DNA of 64,000 nt from CAYYYA01 sp964517065. Lineage in GTDB: Bacteria; Patescibacteriota; Patescibacteriia; UBA1558; 2-01-FULL-52-15. Of this stretch, positions 36,228 to 42,920 are shown one piece after another. The notes beneath the pieces were generated by a model. That model did no database searches, was not told the DNA's origin, and was given only the letters and a program-made list of their open reading frames with translations. How positions within the stretch are numbered: the first letter of the stretch is position 1; the number at the start of each line of letters is the position of its first letter. The position numbers and the translations under genes were made by a program. The DNA lies in NCBI GenBank assembly GCA_964517065.1, contig CAZFBK010000001.1, forward strand, positions 46,887-110,886. Reading direction: 5' to 3'.

Positions 36228-37390
36228 AACAATAAATAAAGGAAGGAAGCTAGCCCCGCAACAATGAAGCTAATAGCAAAAGCCGACTGAACATCAGTCA
36301 CAAACATAAAGATAACCGACAAAAGCATGATGATGAGCAACTTACCAACTACCAGACCAGATTCAAACTTTACAATACTTTCTAAAATACTTGTGCGCTT
36401 GGCTCGACTATAAGTAATGGAGGTCAGGGTGACAGAGATAATATTTTTAGCCAGCCACGACAGTGAGCCAGCCAGAAATACTCCTGTAACCGTTCGCACG
36501 ATCAGCTTGATAAACCAACTAAAAGCATAGATGACGGTACCAAGTCGCAAAACTGGATGGCGATGATGATGATCTGACCACCTACCTGCTATCATTGTCA
36601 CGGCGACAGAGACCAAAACGGTAGCTCCGATGACTACACCGACATCAAATTCATTAACGATCATTATAGAGATAAAAATCGGCCACAGAACTAGAGCTAC
36701 AAACTCTTCGGCAAATCCCATGTAGGCAAACAGCTGTCGACGATTAGCCACAGAAAATAGCTCTATAAATGAATGACGGTAGGAAAAGCTCGTTGGCTGG
36801 AATTTTTCGGGTGAGCTGAGTAAGGGAATATTTGATAATAAAAAGATGATGGAAACAACGAGGAACATTAGAGGATAGCCGCCCAATAAAATCAGTACGC
36901 CAGCCGCGACAGGCCCAAGAATGAATAATAACGAGGTTGCTACCGTCAGCGTGCTGATCTCCCGAGCGTTCTCTATCTCTTTTATGTTCTGAGCAAAATC
37001 AGCATGAAAAGCGGGCCAATAAAACATTTTTTGTAGGGCATAAAGTAACGCAGCTACATAAAAAAGTGGCGCATAGACAGGTATAGCAAATAAAGATAGG
37101 TAGAGCGCTACCATGAACACCGTACTTATAACAATGCTCTTTTCATTACCATAGCGAGCAGTAAACTTCGCACCCAATGGAATCAACAAGAGATACAAAG
37201 CGTAGACAATGCCATAGAATAATAAAATCCACTGTAAATCATAGCCAATACTATAAAGGTAGATCGGTTCAAACATCTGCACCATGGCCAAACCAAGGTT
37301 CATCAAAATAGTAGAGAGGTAGAGTTCTTTCACCTCTCGGCGCATTTGGTGTGGTAGAAAGGTGCCGAGATAACGGATTCTACGATGCAT
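36224..37390 (-). CDS. MFS-type transporter
   Basis: A 388-residue polytopic protein with about 12 hydrophobic helices and a basic N-terminus. The loop between helices 2 and 3 reads KFTARYGNEKSIVIS, and a second loop after helix 8 reads GRWSDHHHRHPVLRLG; both correspond to the MFS loop motif. The substrate cannot be told from the sequence. It overlaps tsaC upstream by 11 bp and rsmA downstream by 4 bp, so it is part of the same operon. Confidence 0.85.
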   Translation of the reverse strand: MHRRIRYLGTFLPHQMRREVKELYLSTILMNLGLAMVQMFEPIYLYSIGYDLQWILLFYGIVYALYLLLIPLGAKFTARYGNEKSIVISTVFMVALYLSLFAIPVYAPLFYVAALLYALQKMFYWPAFHADFAQNIKEIENAREISTLTVATSLLFILGPVAAGVLILLGGYPLMFLVVSIIFLLSNIPLLSSPEKFQPTSFSYRHSFIELFSVANRRQLFAYMGFAEEFVALVLWPIFISIMIVNEFDVGVVIGATVLVSVAVTMIAGRWSDHHHRHPVLRLGTVIYAFSWFIKLIVRTVTGVFLAGSLSWLAKNIISVTLTSITYSRAKRTSILESIVKFESGLVVGKLLIIMLLSVIFMFVTDVQSAFAISFIVAGLASFLYLLL

Positions 37391-38006
37391 AGTATGATTT
37401 CGGGATGATAATGCTACCTGCGCGCAGGATCTCTAAACCACTATCGCTAATCCTGACAATGGTGCTCGCCGGCTGTTTTATTAATTCACCGGCATCGATG
37501 ATCAGATCGGGTACGGATGATCTATTGGACAGCTGTGCGATCATATCTTTAACGCTATAAACGGCTGGTTGGCCGGCAATATTTGCAGAAGTAGAGATCA
37601 ATGGCCGTGCCACAATACGAGACAAATCATGAGCCAGTGGATGTGAAGAAATACGCAATGCCAAAGAATCTGAACTAAAAAAACAATTAATCGTCAAAAA
37701 TTGCAGGGGTAAGACCAAAGTCAATGGACCGGGCCAAAACTTCTGAGCCAACCGATCGGCTACCGGCGTAAACCTCACCAAGACACGCGCTTGATGTTCT
37801 GTACCAACGATAACTGGGAAAGACTTGTCTTTGGGGCGAGATTTGATCGCCAAAATTCTTTTGTAGGCTTTGTCAGAAAAAAAGTCACCACCAAGCGCGT
37901 AAGAAGTCTCTGTCGGGTAGACTACCGTACCACCACGCTCGATCACTTCCTGTGCCATAGCCAATACCTGCGGGCGGTTATTAGAATTTAGTTTGATAAT
38001 CTGCAT
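37380..38006 (-). CDS. tsaC: L-threonylcarbamoyladenylate synthase (YrdC/Sua5 family)
   Basis: A 208-residue protein beginning MQIIKLNSNN at ATG 38006; the open frame extends upstream but without homology. The YrdC domain shows GGTVVYPTETSYALGGDFF, IKSRPKDKSFPVIV, FWPGPLTLVLPL, LALRISSHPLA and PLISTSANIAGQPA. It makes threonylcarbamoyl-AMP from threonine, bicarbonate and ATP, the first step of tRNA t6A synthesis. The other steps are encoded by tsaE and tsaD just upstream. No tsaB is in the window. Confidence 0.94.
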   Translation of the reverse strand: MQIIKLNSNNRPQVLAMAQEVIERGGTVVYPTETSYALGGDFFSDKAYKRILAIKSRPKDKSFPVIVGTEHQARVLVRFTPVADRLAQKFWPGPLTLVLPLQFLTINCFFSSDSLALRISSHPLAHDLSRIVARPLISTSANIAGQPAVYSVKDMIAQLSNRSSVPDLIIDAGELIKQPASTIVRISDSGLEILRAGSIIIPKSYYAS

Positions 38007-38018
38007 GAAAAAAAGTTC

Positions 38019-38038
38019 GGGCGATTCATGAATCTCCC
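38019..38038. repeat. gattcatgaatc palindrome, variant copy
   Basis: GGGCGATTCATGAATCTCCC is a 20-nt palindrome with one mismatched pair, related to the three copies in and at the end of tsaD. It sits between tsaE and tsaC. Confidence 0.65.
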
Positions 38039-38073
38039 TAATAGTATAGCATGTCTCTCTTATTTTTGATTTT

Positions 38074-38502
38074 TCAATTGAGCAAAATTGCCCGCTCCGT
38101 CTCACTGCGTTGTTCCACTTGAATACGGATCACCCCATGCGGCAAAATCTCCTTCACGGTATCACCCCACTCGATGAGCACCACGGTATCAGGCTGTCCT
38201 AGATAATCTCCCAGACCAATATTTAATAATTCTGCATGTCCAGCCAGACGGTAAGCATCGACATGCACCAGATTTTGGATCTTACCCCTACGACGAACTG
38301 GGTACACCTTCATCAAAACGAACGTCGGACTGTTGACCACTTCTGTCACGCCTAAACCTTTGGCGATCGCTTTGCTGATCACCGTCTTGCCAGCACCAAG
38401 ATTACCTTCCAAAGAAATAACCTCCCCACCTTTCAAGGTGATAGCGAATTTCTTGGCCCAGGCGATCGTGGCTTTTTCTGATGGTGAAATAAATTTATTC
38501 AT
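38074..38502 (-). CDS. tsaE: tRNA t6A biosynthesis ATPase TsaE
   Basis: A 142-residue P-loop protein of family-typical size. Walker A is GNLGAGKTVISKAIA. It also has the conserved SPTFVLMKVYP, HVDAYRL and VVLIEWGD motifs. It acts with TsaD (and TsaB, not seen here) in transferring the threonylcarbamoyl group to A37 of tRNAs. It lies between tsaD and tsaC on the same strand; the spacers on both sides carry palindromic repeats. Confidence 0.94.
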   Translation of the reverse strand: MNKFISPSEKATIAWAKKFAITLKGGEVISLEGNLGAGKTVISKAIAKGLGVTEVVNSPTFVLMKVYPVRRRGKIQNLVHVDAYRLAGHAELLNIGLGDYLGQPDTVVLIEWGDTVKEILPHGVIRIQVEQRSETERAILLN

Positions 38503-38514
38503 ATTGTTCCCGTA

Positions 38515-38573
38515 GGGACAGGTCCTCGCCTCGCTAAAGCTTAGGCGCAGCGGGGCGGCCTATCCCTACAAAA
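38515..38573. repeat. Intergenic inverted repeat between tsaD and tsaE
   Basis: The word gtagggacagg near the left end faces cctatccctac at the right, enclosing a G+C-rich core (cgcctcgc...gcggggcgg). It directly abuts the tsaD-terminal palindrome, so several dispersed elements have piled up here. Confidence 0.55.
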
Positions 38574-38592
38574 TGCAGTTCATGAATTGCCC
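38574..38592. repeat. ttcatgaa palindrome overlapping the tsaD stop
   Basis: TGCAGTTCATGAATTGCCC is an imperfect copy of the palindrome at 38724 and 38907. The TGA that ends tsaD is part of its core. Confidence 0.75.
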
Positions 38593-39635
38593 AAACGCAT
38601 TTGTGGATTAAATCGCAACGTCTTCCAATTAGTTTTCTGACCTTTATCCTGACGATGGTAATAAGCCGCAGCAGCGATCATTGCAGCGTTATCACCGGTG
38701 AATTCTAATCGCGGAATCAGAACGGGCAATTCATGAATTGCCCCGAGCGCGCGCATCCTATTTCCTAATTCCTTATTGGCACTAACACCACCAACAACCA
38801 TCAATGATTTTACCTGATACTTCAACGCTGCTTTTTCTGCTTTTTTTACCAAGACATCACAGACAGCTGCTTGAAATGAGGCACAAATATTATTAATCTC
38901 CGGCACGGGCAATTCATGAATTGCCCCGCCGTTTTTCACCTGCTTCTGCACATAATACAGAACCGCTGTCTTCAGCCCCGCGAAACTAAAATCAAAATTA
39001 TTCTTATTCAACATCGGCCGTGGGAAATCAATCGCCGTCGGATCACCGTCCAATGCCCGTTTGGAAACAATCGGTCCACCCGGATATCCAAGATTCAGGA
39101 TCTTCGCCACCTTGTCGAAAGCTTCACCAGCCGCATCATCCAGTGTCTGCCCTATCAATTGATACTGCCCATGACCCTTCATCAAAACTAATTCTGTGTG
39201 TCCGCCAGAAACAACTAAGGCTAACGACGGAAATATCTTCTTATCCTCTTTGAATAGCTCCAGATAGGTCAGCCAGTTGGCATAGATATGCGCTTCCATA
39301 TGATTGATCGGCTGTAGTGGTTTGTTCAATGCTAAGGCTAAAGCTTTGGCTGTCTCAGTACCGACCATCAGCGACGTGATCAAACCGGGTCCGGCCGTGA
39401 CGGCGAAAAGATCCGCCTGCTTGATAGCTTTCAGTCCGATACTTTTGTCTAACAATGGCAATAGAACTTCTAAATGCATACGCGCTGCCATTTCTGGCAC
39501 TACTCCACCGTATTTCGAATGAGTCGTAGCCTGTGAGGCGATGATATGTTGCTGCAAATCAAAACCAACCTTAGTGACATTCAATAAAGCAAAAGATGTT
39601 TCATCACAGGATGTCTCGATAGCAAATATCTTCAT
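38580..39635 (-). CDS. tsaD: tRNA N6-adenosine threonylcarbamoyltransferase TsaD with palindrome-encoded inserts
   Basis: A 351-residue TsaD starting at ATG 39635 (MKIFAIETSCDETS). It has the metal-site HMEAHIYA, LVVSGGHTELV, DDAAGEAFDKVAK and TGDNAAMIAAAA. It transfers the threonylcarbamoyl group to tRNA A37. Two in-frame inserts both read GAIHELPV, each from a 20-nt palindrome (38907-38926 and 38724-38743), in loop positions. The final residues GNS and the stop come from a third copy. Catalytic motifs are intact, so the protein is probably active. A TATTAT box lies 6 nt upstream of the ATG (leaderless type). Confidence 0.95.
   Translation of the reverse strand: MKIFAIETSCDETSFALLNVTKVGFDLQQHIIASQATTHSKYGGVVPEMAARMHLEVLLPLLDKSIGLKAIKQADLFAVTAGPGLITSLMVGTETAKALALALNKPLQPINHMEAHIYANWLTYLELFKEDKKIFPSLALVVSGGHTELVLMKGHGQYQLIGQTLDDAAGEAFDKVAKILNLGYPGGPIVSKRALDGDPTAIDFPRPMLNKNNFDFSFAGLKTAVLYYVQKQVKNGGAIHELPVPEINNICASFQAAVCDVLVKKAEKAALKYQVKSLMVVGGVSANKELGNRMRALGAIHELPVLIPRLEFTGDNAAMIAAAAYYHRQDKGQKTNWKTLRFNPQMRLGNS
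38724..38743. repeat. Perfect 20-nt palindrome within tsaD, copy 2
   Basis: GGGCAATTCATGAATTGCCC is its own reverse complement. Read in the tsaD frame it adds GAIHELPV just before the TGDNAAMI motif. Confidence 0.92.
38907..38926. repeat. Perfect 20-nt palindrome within tsaD, copy 3
   Basis: Identical to the copy at 38724-38743. It adds GAIHELPV after YYVQKQVKNG, ahead of ICASFQAAV. Confidence 0.92.
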
Positions 39636-39663
39636 CAGAGAATAATAACAGTTTTTAAAAAAG

Positions 39664-39695
39664 AAGTCCCCCGCCGTGATGCTGGCGGAGGACTT
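39664..39695 (-). terminator. Terminator of the 39712-40391 gene pair
   Basis: The stem aagtcccccgcc / ggcggaggactt has one mismatch and a loop of eight bases. On the minus strand it is followed by a T-run (39655-39663). Confidence 0.82.
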
Positions 39696-39711
39696 GTGGA
39701 CTAGTGAACGC

Positions 39712-39987
39712 TCAGCACGTCGCATTGCGCCGATTGCACTGAACGGTGCCGTCGAAAACTTCGATGAACCCGCCCACCTTGAGCTCATCCAGATCAACCT
39801 GCATCAGACCAGACAGTATATCATCTTGGCCGTCGGTCGTGATGTAGACTTGATCAAGTCCCTCATGTTGTGAGCGGGAATTGACCAGATAAGCCACCAC
39901 TTCACCGATAAAAACCGGACGTCGTGGTGTCAGTGTTTGGATGACCGCCAACAACTTTTGCTGGCGGTCTTTCACGGGATTGGTCAC
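39712..39987 (-). CDS. Orphan small protein, second of a coupled pair
   Basis: A 91-residue protein starting with GTG at 39987, which overlaps the preceding stop by 4 bp (GTGA). It has a ribosome site AGGAGAG seven bases ahead. It is a soluble alpha/beta sequence, with a basic start (NPVKDRQQKLLAVIQTLTPRR) and an acidic end; two Cys lie near the C-terminus. No family is recognised. With its partner it forms a complete unit with its own promoter and terminator. A winged-helix-like DNA-binding role is possible for both but unproven. Confidence 0.72.
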   Translation of the reverse strand: MTNPVKDRQQKLLAVIQTLTPRRPVFIGEVVAYLVNSRSQHEGLDQVYITTDGQDDILSGLMQVDLDELKVGGFIEVFDGTVQCNRRNATC

Positions 39988-40391
39988 GCTGTCTCTCCTG
40001 ATGTAGAGGTCCTCCTCCGAACCTGCGGTCTTGTCAGTCGCCTAGAGGCCTTGATACAAGCCAATAGTTGTTTGACTAACTCCTCAAACCCTGCGACGAG
40101 TGGAACATCTTTGGCCGCCAGCTGCCCCATCTCGGTCGACGTCAGTGGCAGATCATGCCGCCATTCAAGATGCCCCACCGCAGGTTGCCGCAGACTAGTG
40201 ACAGCACTCATAACCCGTGCTTGATTCATTTGGAGCGGCGGCGACTGATGCGACAGAATCTGAGCAATCTGAGCACTTGTCGGATTTCTACCCTCCTGCT
40301 CGCAGGCAATCACGAGCTGCAAAACGAACATATCCCGATCCACTAAAACAGTCGGCTGTGACGCCTTACCTGCCGCATCGTCGTTCTTCAT
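39984..40391 (-). CDS. Orphan small protein, first of a coupled pair
   Basis: A 135-residue soluble protein starting at ATG 40391, nine bases after GGAGGT, one of the strongest ribosome sites in the window. The segment LVIACEQEGRNPTSAQIAQILS looks like a helix-turn-helix. It is followed by NQARVMSAVTSLRQPAVGHLEWRHD, which could be the wing of a winged helix. This suggests a transcription factor, without a family match. The end is basic (RRLTRPQVRRRTS). Codons are more G+C-rich than those of tsaD. Confidence 0.7.
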   Translation of the reverse strand: MKNDDAAGKASQPTVLVDRDMFVLQLVIACEQEGRNPTSAQIAQILSHQSPPLQMNQARVMSAVTSLRQPAVGHLEWRHDLPLTSTEMGQLAAKDVPLVAGFEELVKQLLACIKASRRLTRPQVRRRTSTSGETA

Positions 40392-40469
40392 CAGACTCAG
40401 ACCTCCAGATTATTGGACGCTCTCCCAAAAGGGAATAGTAAACGCAAAATGAACTTCGTAAGACCCTGC

Positions 40470-40498
40470 ACTATACCCAAATAATCGCTCCGAGTCAA
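40470..40498 (-). promoter_or_regulatory. Promoter of the 39712-40391 pair
   Basis: On the minus strand TTGACT (40493-40498), a 17-bp spacer and TATAGT (40470-40475). The leader to the ATG at 40391 is about 70 nt. Confidence 0.75.
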
Positions 40499-40505
40499 GC
40501 TGTGC

Positions 40506-40511
40506 TAGAAT
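40506..40511 (+). promoter_or_regulatory. -10 box for the YgjP-type gene
   Basis: TGTGCTAGAAT is an extended -10 (TAGAAT at 40506-40511). The ATG at 40518 is 6 nt downstream, so a leaderless message is expected. No good -35 is visible; it is back-to-back with the divergent promoter at 40470-40498. Confidence 0.5.
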
Positions 40512-40517
40512 ATCCCT

Positions 40518-41051
40518 ATGTCTGAAATAATCCCCTATCAAATCAAACGAAGCAGCCGAGCGCGTCACGCTCGACTGACGATAACGGCTGATAAGAAATT
40601 AACCGTAACACTGCCGTTACGGGCGCCACTGTCATTGGCCGAGACCTTAGTAGCTCAGCACAGAAACTGGATTATCAAACATCTTTTGCGCACGCGACCG
40701 GAACGAATCAGCCTGCCGAGCGGACGCGCTGACTATCTGCAAAATAAACATCAGGCACTCTCTCTGGTACGAGAACGCTTACACTTTTTCAATCAGCATT
40801 ATGGCCTGCATTGGAAAAGCATCTCAATCAAAAATGCCACCACCCGCTGGGGCAGCTGCTCACGATTGAAAAATCTTAATTTCAATTATAAAATTGTCTA
40901 TCTGCCGTCGGAGCTGCAGGACTATCTGATCGTGCACGAGCTCTGTCATTTACAGGAAATGAACCACGGCAGGAAATTCTGGAACTTAGTCAGAGAAATG
41001 ATACCCGATCACGTCAGACGCAGACAGGCCATGAGAAAATATTCATTATAA
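40518..41051 (+). CDS. YgjP/DUF45-type metal-dependent hydrolase
   Basis: A 177-residue protein of the M48-related YgjP (WLM-like) family. The zinc motif is VHELCHLQEMNHGRKFW near residues 138-154, with the third ligand His in NHGRKFW. The upstream block NATTRWGSCSRLKNLNFNYKIVYLP is the family's other hallmark. Members are cytoplasmic metallohydrolases; E. coli YgjP has been reported to hydrolyse UTP, though the native role is unclear. The -10 box lies 6 nt before the ATG. Confidence 0.9.
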   Translation: MSEIIPYQIKRSSRARHARLTITADKKLTVTLPLRAPLSLAETLVAQHRNWIIKHLLRTRPERISLPSGRADYLQNKHQALSLVRERLHFFNQHYGLHWKSISIKNATTRWGSCSRLKNLNFNYKIVYLPSELQDYLIVHELCHLQEMNHGRKFWNLVREMIPDHVRRRQAMRKYSL

Positions 41052-41055
41052 AAAA

Positions 41056-41086
41056 GGTCCCCGCTCCACCGAGATGGACGAGGACC
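41056..41086. terminator. Terminator between convergent genes
   Basis: The hairpin ggtcc-ccgctcca...tggacg-ggacc is followed on the minus strand by a T-run (41050-41055), ending the gene at 41116-41634. It starts 4 nt after the plus-strand gene's stop and may serve both. Confidence 0.75.
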
Positions 41087-41115
41087 GTGTGACACGCGTA
41101 GCAGGTGAGGCTGCA

Positions 41116-41634
41116 TCACTTCAGCTTGGTGACATCGACGCGTTCAATGCCCACATGATGCACTGGCGTCGGTGAATAGGATCTTTTCATCCGGCGAATC
41201 AGCTGAGGCACCACGTAGTTGAAGGTTAGAGGCAAAGCGCCAAACTGACTCCGATACGCAGCCGAGCCGGACTTGCGTATCATCAATCCGTTATCCGGTC
41301 TTTGTACGATTATGCCCTGAGCGATCAAAAATTCCAAATCGCTCAAGAAGAGCTGAGTTGGTATAACGGTGAGAAAATAGTCAGACGGAAAGAACGACTG
41401 AACCAGACCCTTTTGTAGTCTCAAAGCGCACCACAGATGGGCCGTGGAAACAAACCTACCGGTTGACAGCGAGTATTCCTTCTCTACCACTTCGAGTATC
41501 AGAAAGAGAACCTGAGCCGAAGTCAGGTTTGGCTGCATGACAGACTCCTGATGGACAGCTGCCGGCGCAGATCCTGATGCACCTATCTGCAAAAACACCT
41601 TCCTACGTTGGACCTCGCCATCTTGGGGTATCAT
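41116..41634 (-). CDS. Orphan protein with strong ribosome site
   Basis: A 172-residue soluble protein. I start it at ATG 41634 (MIPQDGEVQRRK), six bases after GGAGGT; a longer frame to 41751 has no ribosome site and would contain the TTGACA promoter at 41722. The middle is helical (SAQVLFLILEVVEKEYSLS), then a likely winged-helix stretch (LSDLEFLIAQGIIVQRPDNGLMIRKSG). The end is basic (LIRRMKRS). It could be a DNA-binding protein; no family is recognised. It is a single-gene unit with its own terminator. Confidence 0.68.
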   Translation of the reverse strand: MIPQDGEVQRRKVFLQIGASGSAPAAVHQESVMQPNLTSAQVLFLILEVVEKEYSLSTGRFVSTAHLWCALRLQKGLVQSFFPSDYFLTVIPTQLFLSDLEFLIAQGIIVQRPDNGLMIRKSGSAAYRSQFGALPLTFNYVVPQLIRRMKRSYSPTPVHHVGIERVDVTKLK

Positions 41635-41721
41635 CGCTACACCTCCGGTTGATACAACGAACTGACTGCCATGAGCTGACTCTTGGCGTTTCAAGCTGAG
41701 CGTATGATAAGCGATGATGAC

Positions 41722-41727
41722 TGTCAA
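41722..41727 (-). promoter_or_regulatory. -35 element for 41116-41634
   Basis: A perfect TTGACA on the minus strand. A weak -10 (TATCAT or ATACGC, depending on spacing) lies 13-16 bp on. Transcription would begin well upstream of ATG 41634. Confidence 0.45.
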
Positions 41728-41760
41728 CAATAAGGAAGGCTCTTGTTTCATCTGACAACA

Positions 41761-41789
41761 TTGACTATTAGTCAGTTTTATTTTATGCT
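41761..41789 (+). promoter_or_regulatory. Promoter of tRNA-Glu with palindrome
   Basis: TTGACT (41761-41766), a 17-bp spacer and TATGCT (41784-41789). TGACTATTAGTCA at 41762-41774 is a perfect palindrome with a single central base, overlapping the -35 and lying between two divergent promoters. Confidence 0.55.
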
Positions 41790-41852
41790 AGCTGGGATTT
41801 TCACCGGCTAACGAGCAGTTTATTAGCGAAAAATCATCATAATCGCCGCTAA

Positions 41853-41927
41853 GGCCCTATCGTCTAATGGTTAGGACACCAGGTTTTCATCCTGGCAATG
41901 GGGGTTCAATTCCCCCTGGGGTCACCA
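41853..41927 (+). tRNA. tRNA-Glu (anticodon TTC)
   Basis: The cloverleaf is complete. The acceptor stem is 41853-41859 with 41917-41923. The D arm includes taatggttagga. The anticodon stem is ccagg/cctgg with loop ttttcat, so the anticodon is TTC. The T arm is gggggttcaattccccc. The discriminator is A41924 and the CCA end (41925-41927) is encoded. Confidence 0.96.
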
Positions 41928-42024
41928 CCCTGCGCTCGCAGAGCGAGCTTCGGGTGGCTTGTAGCCACACGATGAAGCGGAGCTTCAAGCAGGGTAGTCA
42001 CCTGAAGCTTTAGCGAAAGGTGAC
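41928..42024. repeat. Nested palindrome cluster downstream of tRNA-Glu
   Basis: ccctgc (41928) and gcaggg (41989-41994) form an outer stem. Inside are three hairpins: cgctcgcagagcg, gtggcttgtagccac and gaagcggagcttc. The layout resembles a multibranched junction. A further hairpin with gtcacc/ggtgac ends lies at 41997-42024. No gene is present. Confidence 0.65.
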
Positions 42025-42031
42025 AATATAA

Positions 42032-42056
42032 AAAAGCCATATAGGCTGTTTTTTTG
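42032..42056 (+). terminator. Terminator after tRNA-Glu
   Basis: A short stem aagcc/ggct with loop atat is followed by a run of seven or more T. It is short but well placed to end the tRNA transcript. Confidence 0.55.
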
Positions 42057-42085
42057 TTGCAGTCCATAGTGATTTACTCTATAAT
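42057..42085 (+). promoter_or_regulatory. Leaderless-type promoter of the Hsp20 gene
   Basis: TTGCAG (42057-42062), 17 bp and consensus TATAAT (42080-42085), then 6 nt to the ATG at 42092. Confidence 0.6.
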
Positions 42086-42091
42086 AGAGCC

Positions 42092-42700
42092 ATGTTCAAA
42101 AAGAAAAAAGATAAAAAAATAGCCAAAGAAACGTTGCCTGAGATGACCACTGCTTCTGGTGAGGAGCGCGATTTTTTCTATAACCTAGACGAGATCGAGG
42201 CCGAGACTGACCGCAAGAAACGCGAAGCAGTACCGGCTGAAGACGAATCCGACGAGGAAATTATCGTAGAAGAAGTCACTCCTCGAGAGGAGATAATAGA
42301 GGCCAATACAGACTTACCCGTATCAGATGATTCAGACGACGGAGATGAACAAGATTGGGTGACCGAAGATGATAAGCTCCCTATTGATGTCTATCAGGAT
42401 CATTACAATATCTACATCATGTCTCCTATGCCCGGCGTAGAGACAGATGATATTGATGTTAATATCAATAACGACATGGTCACTATCCGAGGACGACGTC
42501 GCGAGCAGACAGAGACTCATGAAGATGATTTCTTTTTCCGTGAATGCTATTGGGGTAATGTCAGTCGTTCAGTGATACTACCGGTAGAGATAGATCCGGA
42601 GAAGGTTGAAGCTACTTTGAAAAACGGTATCTTAACCGTCACCCTACCAAAAGTAGGCACGGGGCGCGATATAACAATTAACGTTAGAAGTGAGGATTAA
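42092..42700 (+). CDS. Hsp20/alpha-crystallin family chaperone
   Basis: A 202-residue small heat-shock protein. Residues 1-95 are a charged, Glu/Asp-rich N-terminal extension with a basic first 12 residues. The alpha-crystallin domain runs from about 100 to 198 (LPIDVYQDHYNIYIMSPMPG, then VTIRGRRREQ and the closing LKNGILTVTLPKV). The extension is longer and more acidic than in most bacterial Hsp20 proteins and has no typical IxI tail. It should hold unfolding proteins in the cytoplasm. The message appears leaderless. Confidence 0.9.
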   Translation: MFKKKKDKKIAKETLPEMTTASGEERDFFYNLDEIEAETDRKKREAVPAEDESDEEIIVEEVTPREEIIEANTDLPVSDDSDDGDEQDWVTEDDKLPIDVYQDHYNIYIMSPMPGVETDDIDVNINNDMVTIRGRRREQTETHEDDFFFRECYWGNVSRSVILPVEIDPEKVEATLKNGILTVTLPKVGTGRDITINVRSED

Positions 42701-42704
42701 TCCT

Positions 42705-42920
42705 ATGCTTATCCGCAATATTAAATTAACCGTAGATGCCAGTTCCAACAGCAAAGAAACTATCTTAGTGACTGAGCTGAATCAAAAAGTAATCATCAAT
42801 GCTGATCTAGCTGAAGGTTTACAATCTGGCGACACTGTCTTCCTTTGTGCTGACCGTCAGCCCATCAATGTCTCCGAACAATTAGCCAAAGACGTACTCA
42901 ATGAACTCATTAACGAATAG
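42705..42920 (+). CDS. Small hypothetical protein
   Basis: A 71-residue protein starting MLIRNIKLTVDAS at ATG 42705, 4 bp after the Hsp20 stop; it ends 20 bp inside the VanW gene. It looks like a compact beta domain: LTVDASSNSKETILVTELNQ, then VIINADLAEGLQSGDTVFL. No family is recognised. Its position suggests cotranscription with the Hsp20 and VanW genes. Confidence 0.65.
   Translation: MLIRNIKLTVDASSNSKETILVTELNQKVIINADLAEGLQSGDTVFLCADRQPINVSEQLAKDVLNELINE

Noticed and set aside
38724..38926. Reading the tsaD palindromes as sequencing or assembly errors
   Set aside because: Both copies keep the frame, encode the same peptide and lie at different loop sites, with all catalytic motifs intact on both sides.
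41635..41751. Upstream extension of the orphan gene at 41116
   Set aside because: It lacks a ribosome site and contains a TTGACA box; the ATG at 41634 has GGAGGT at ideal distance.
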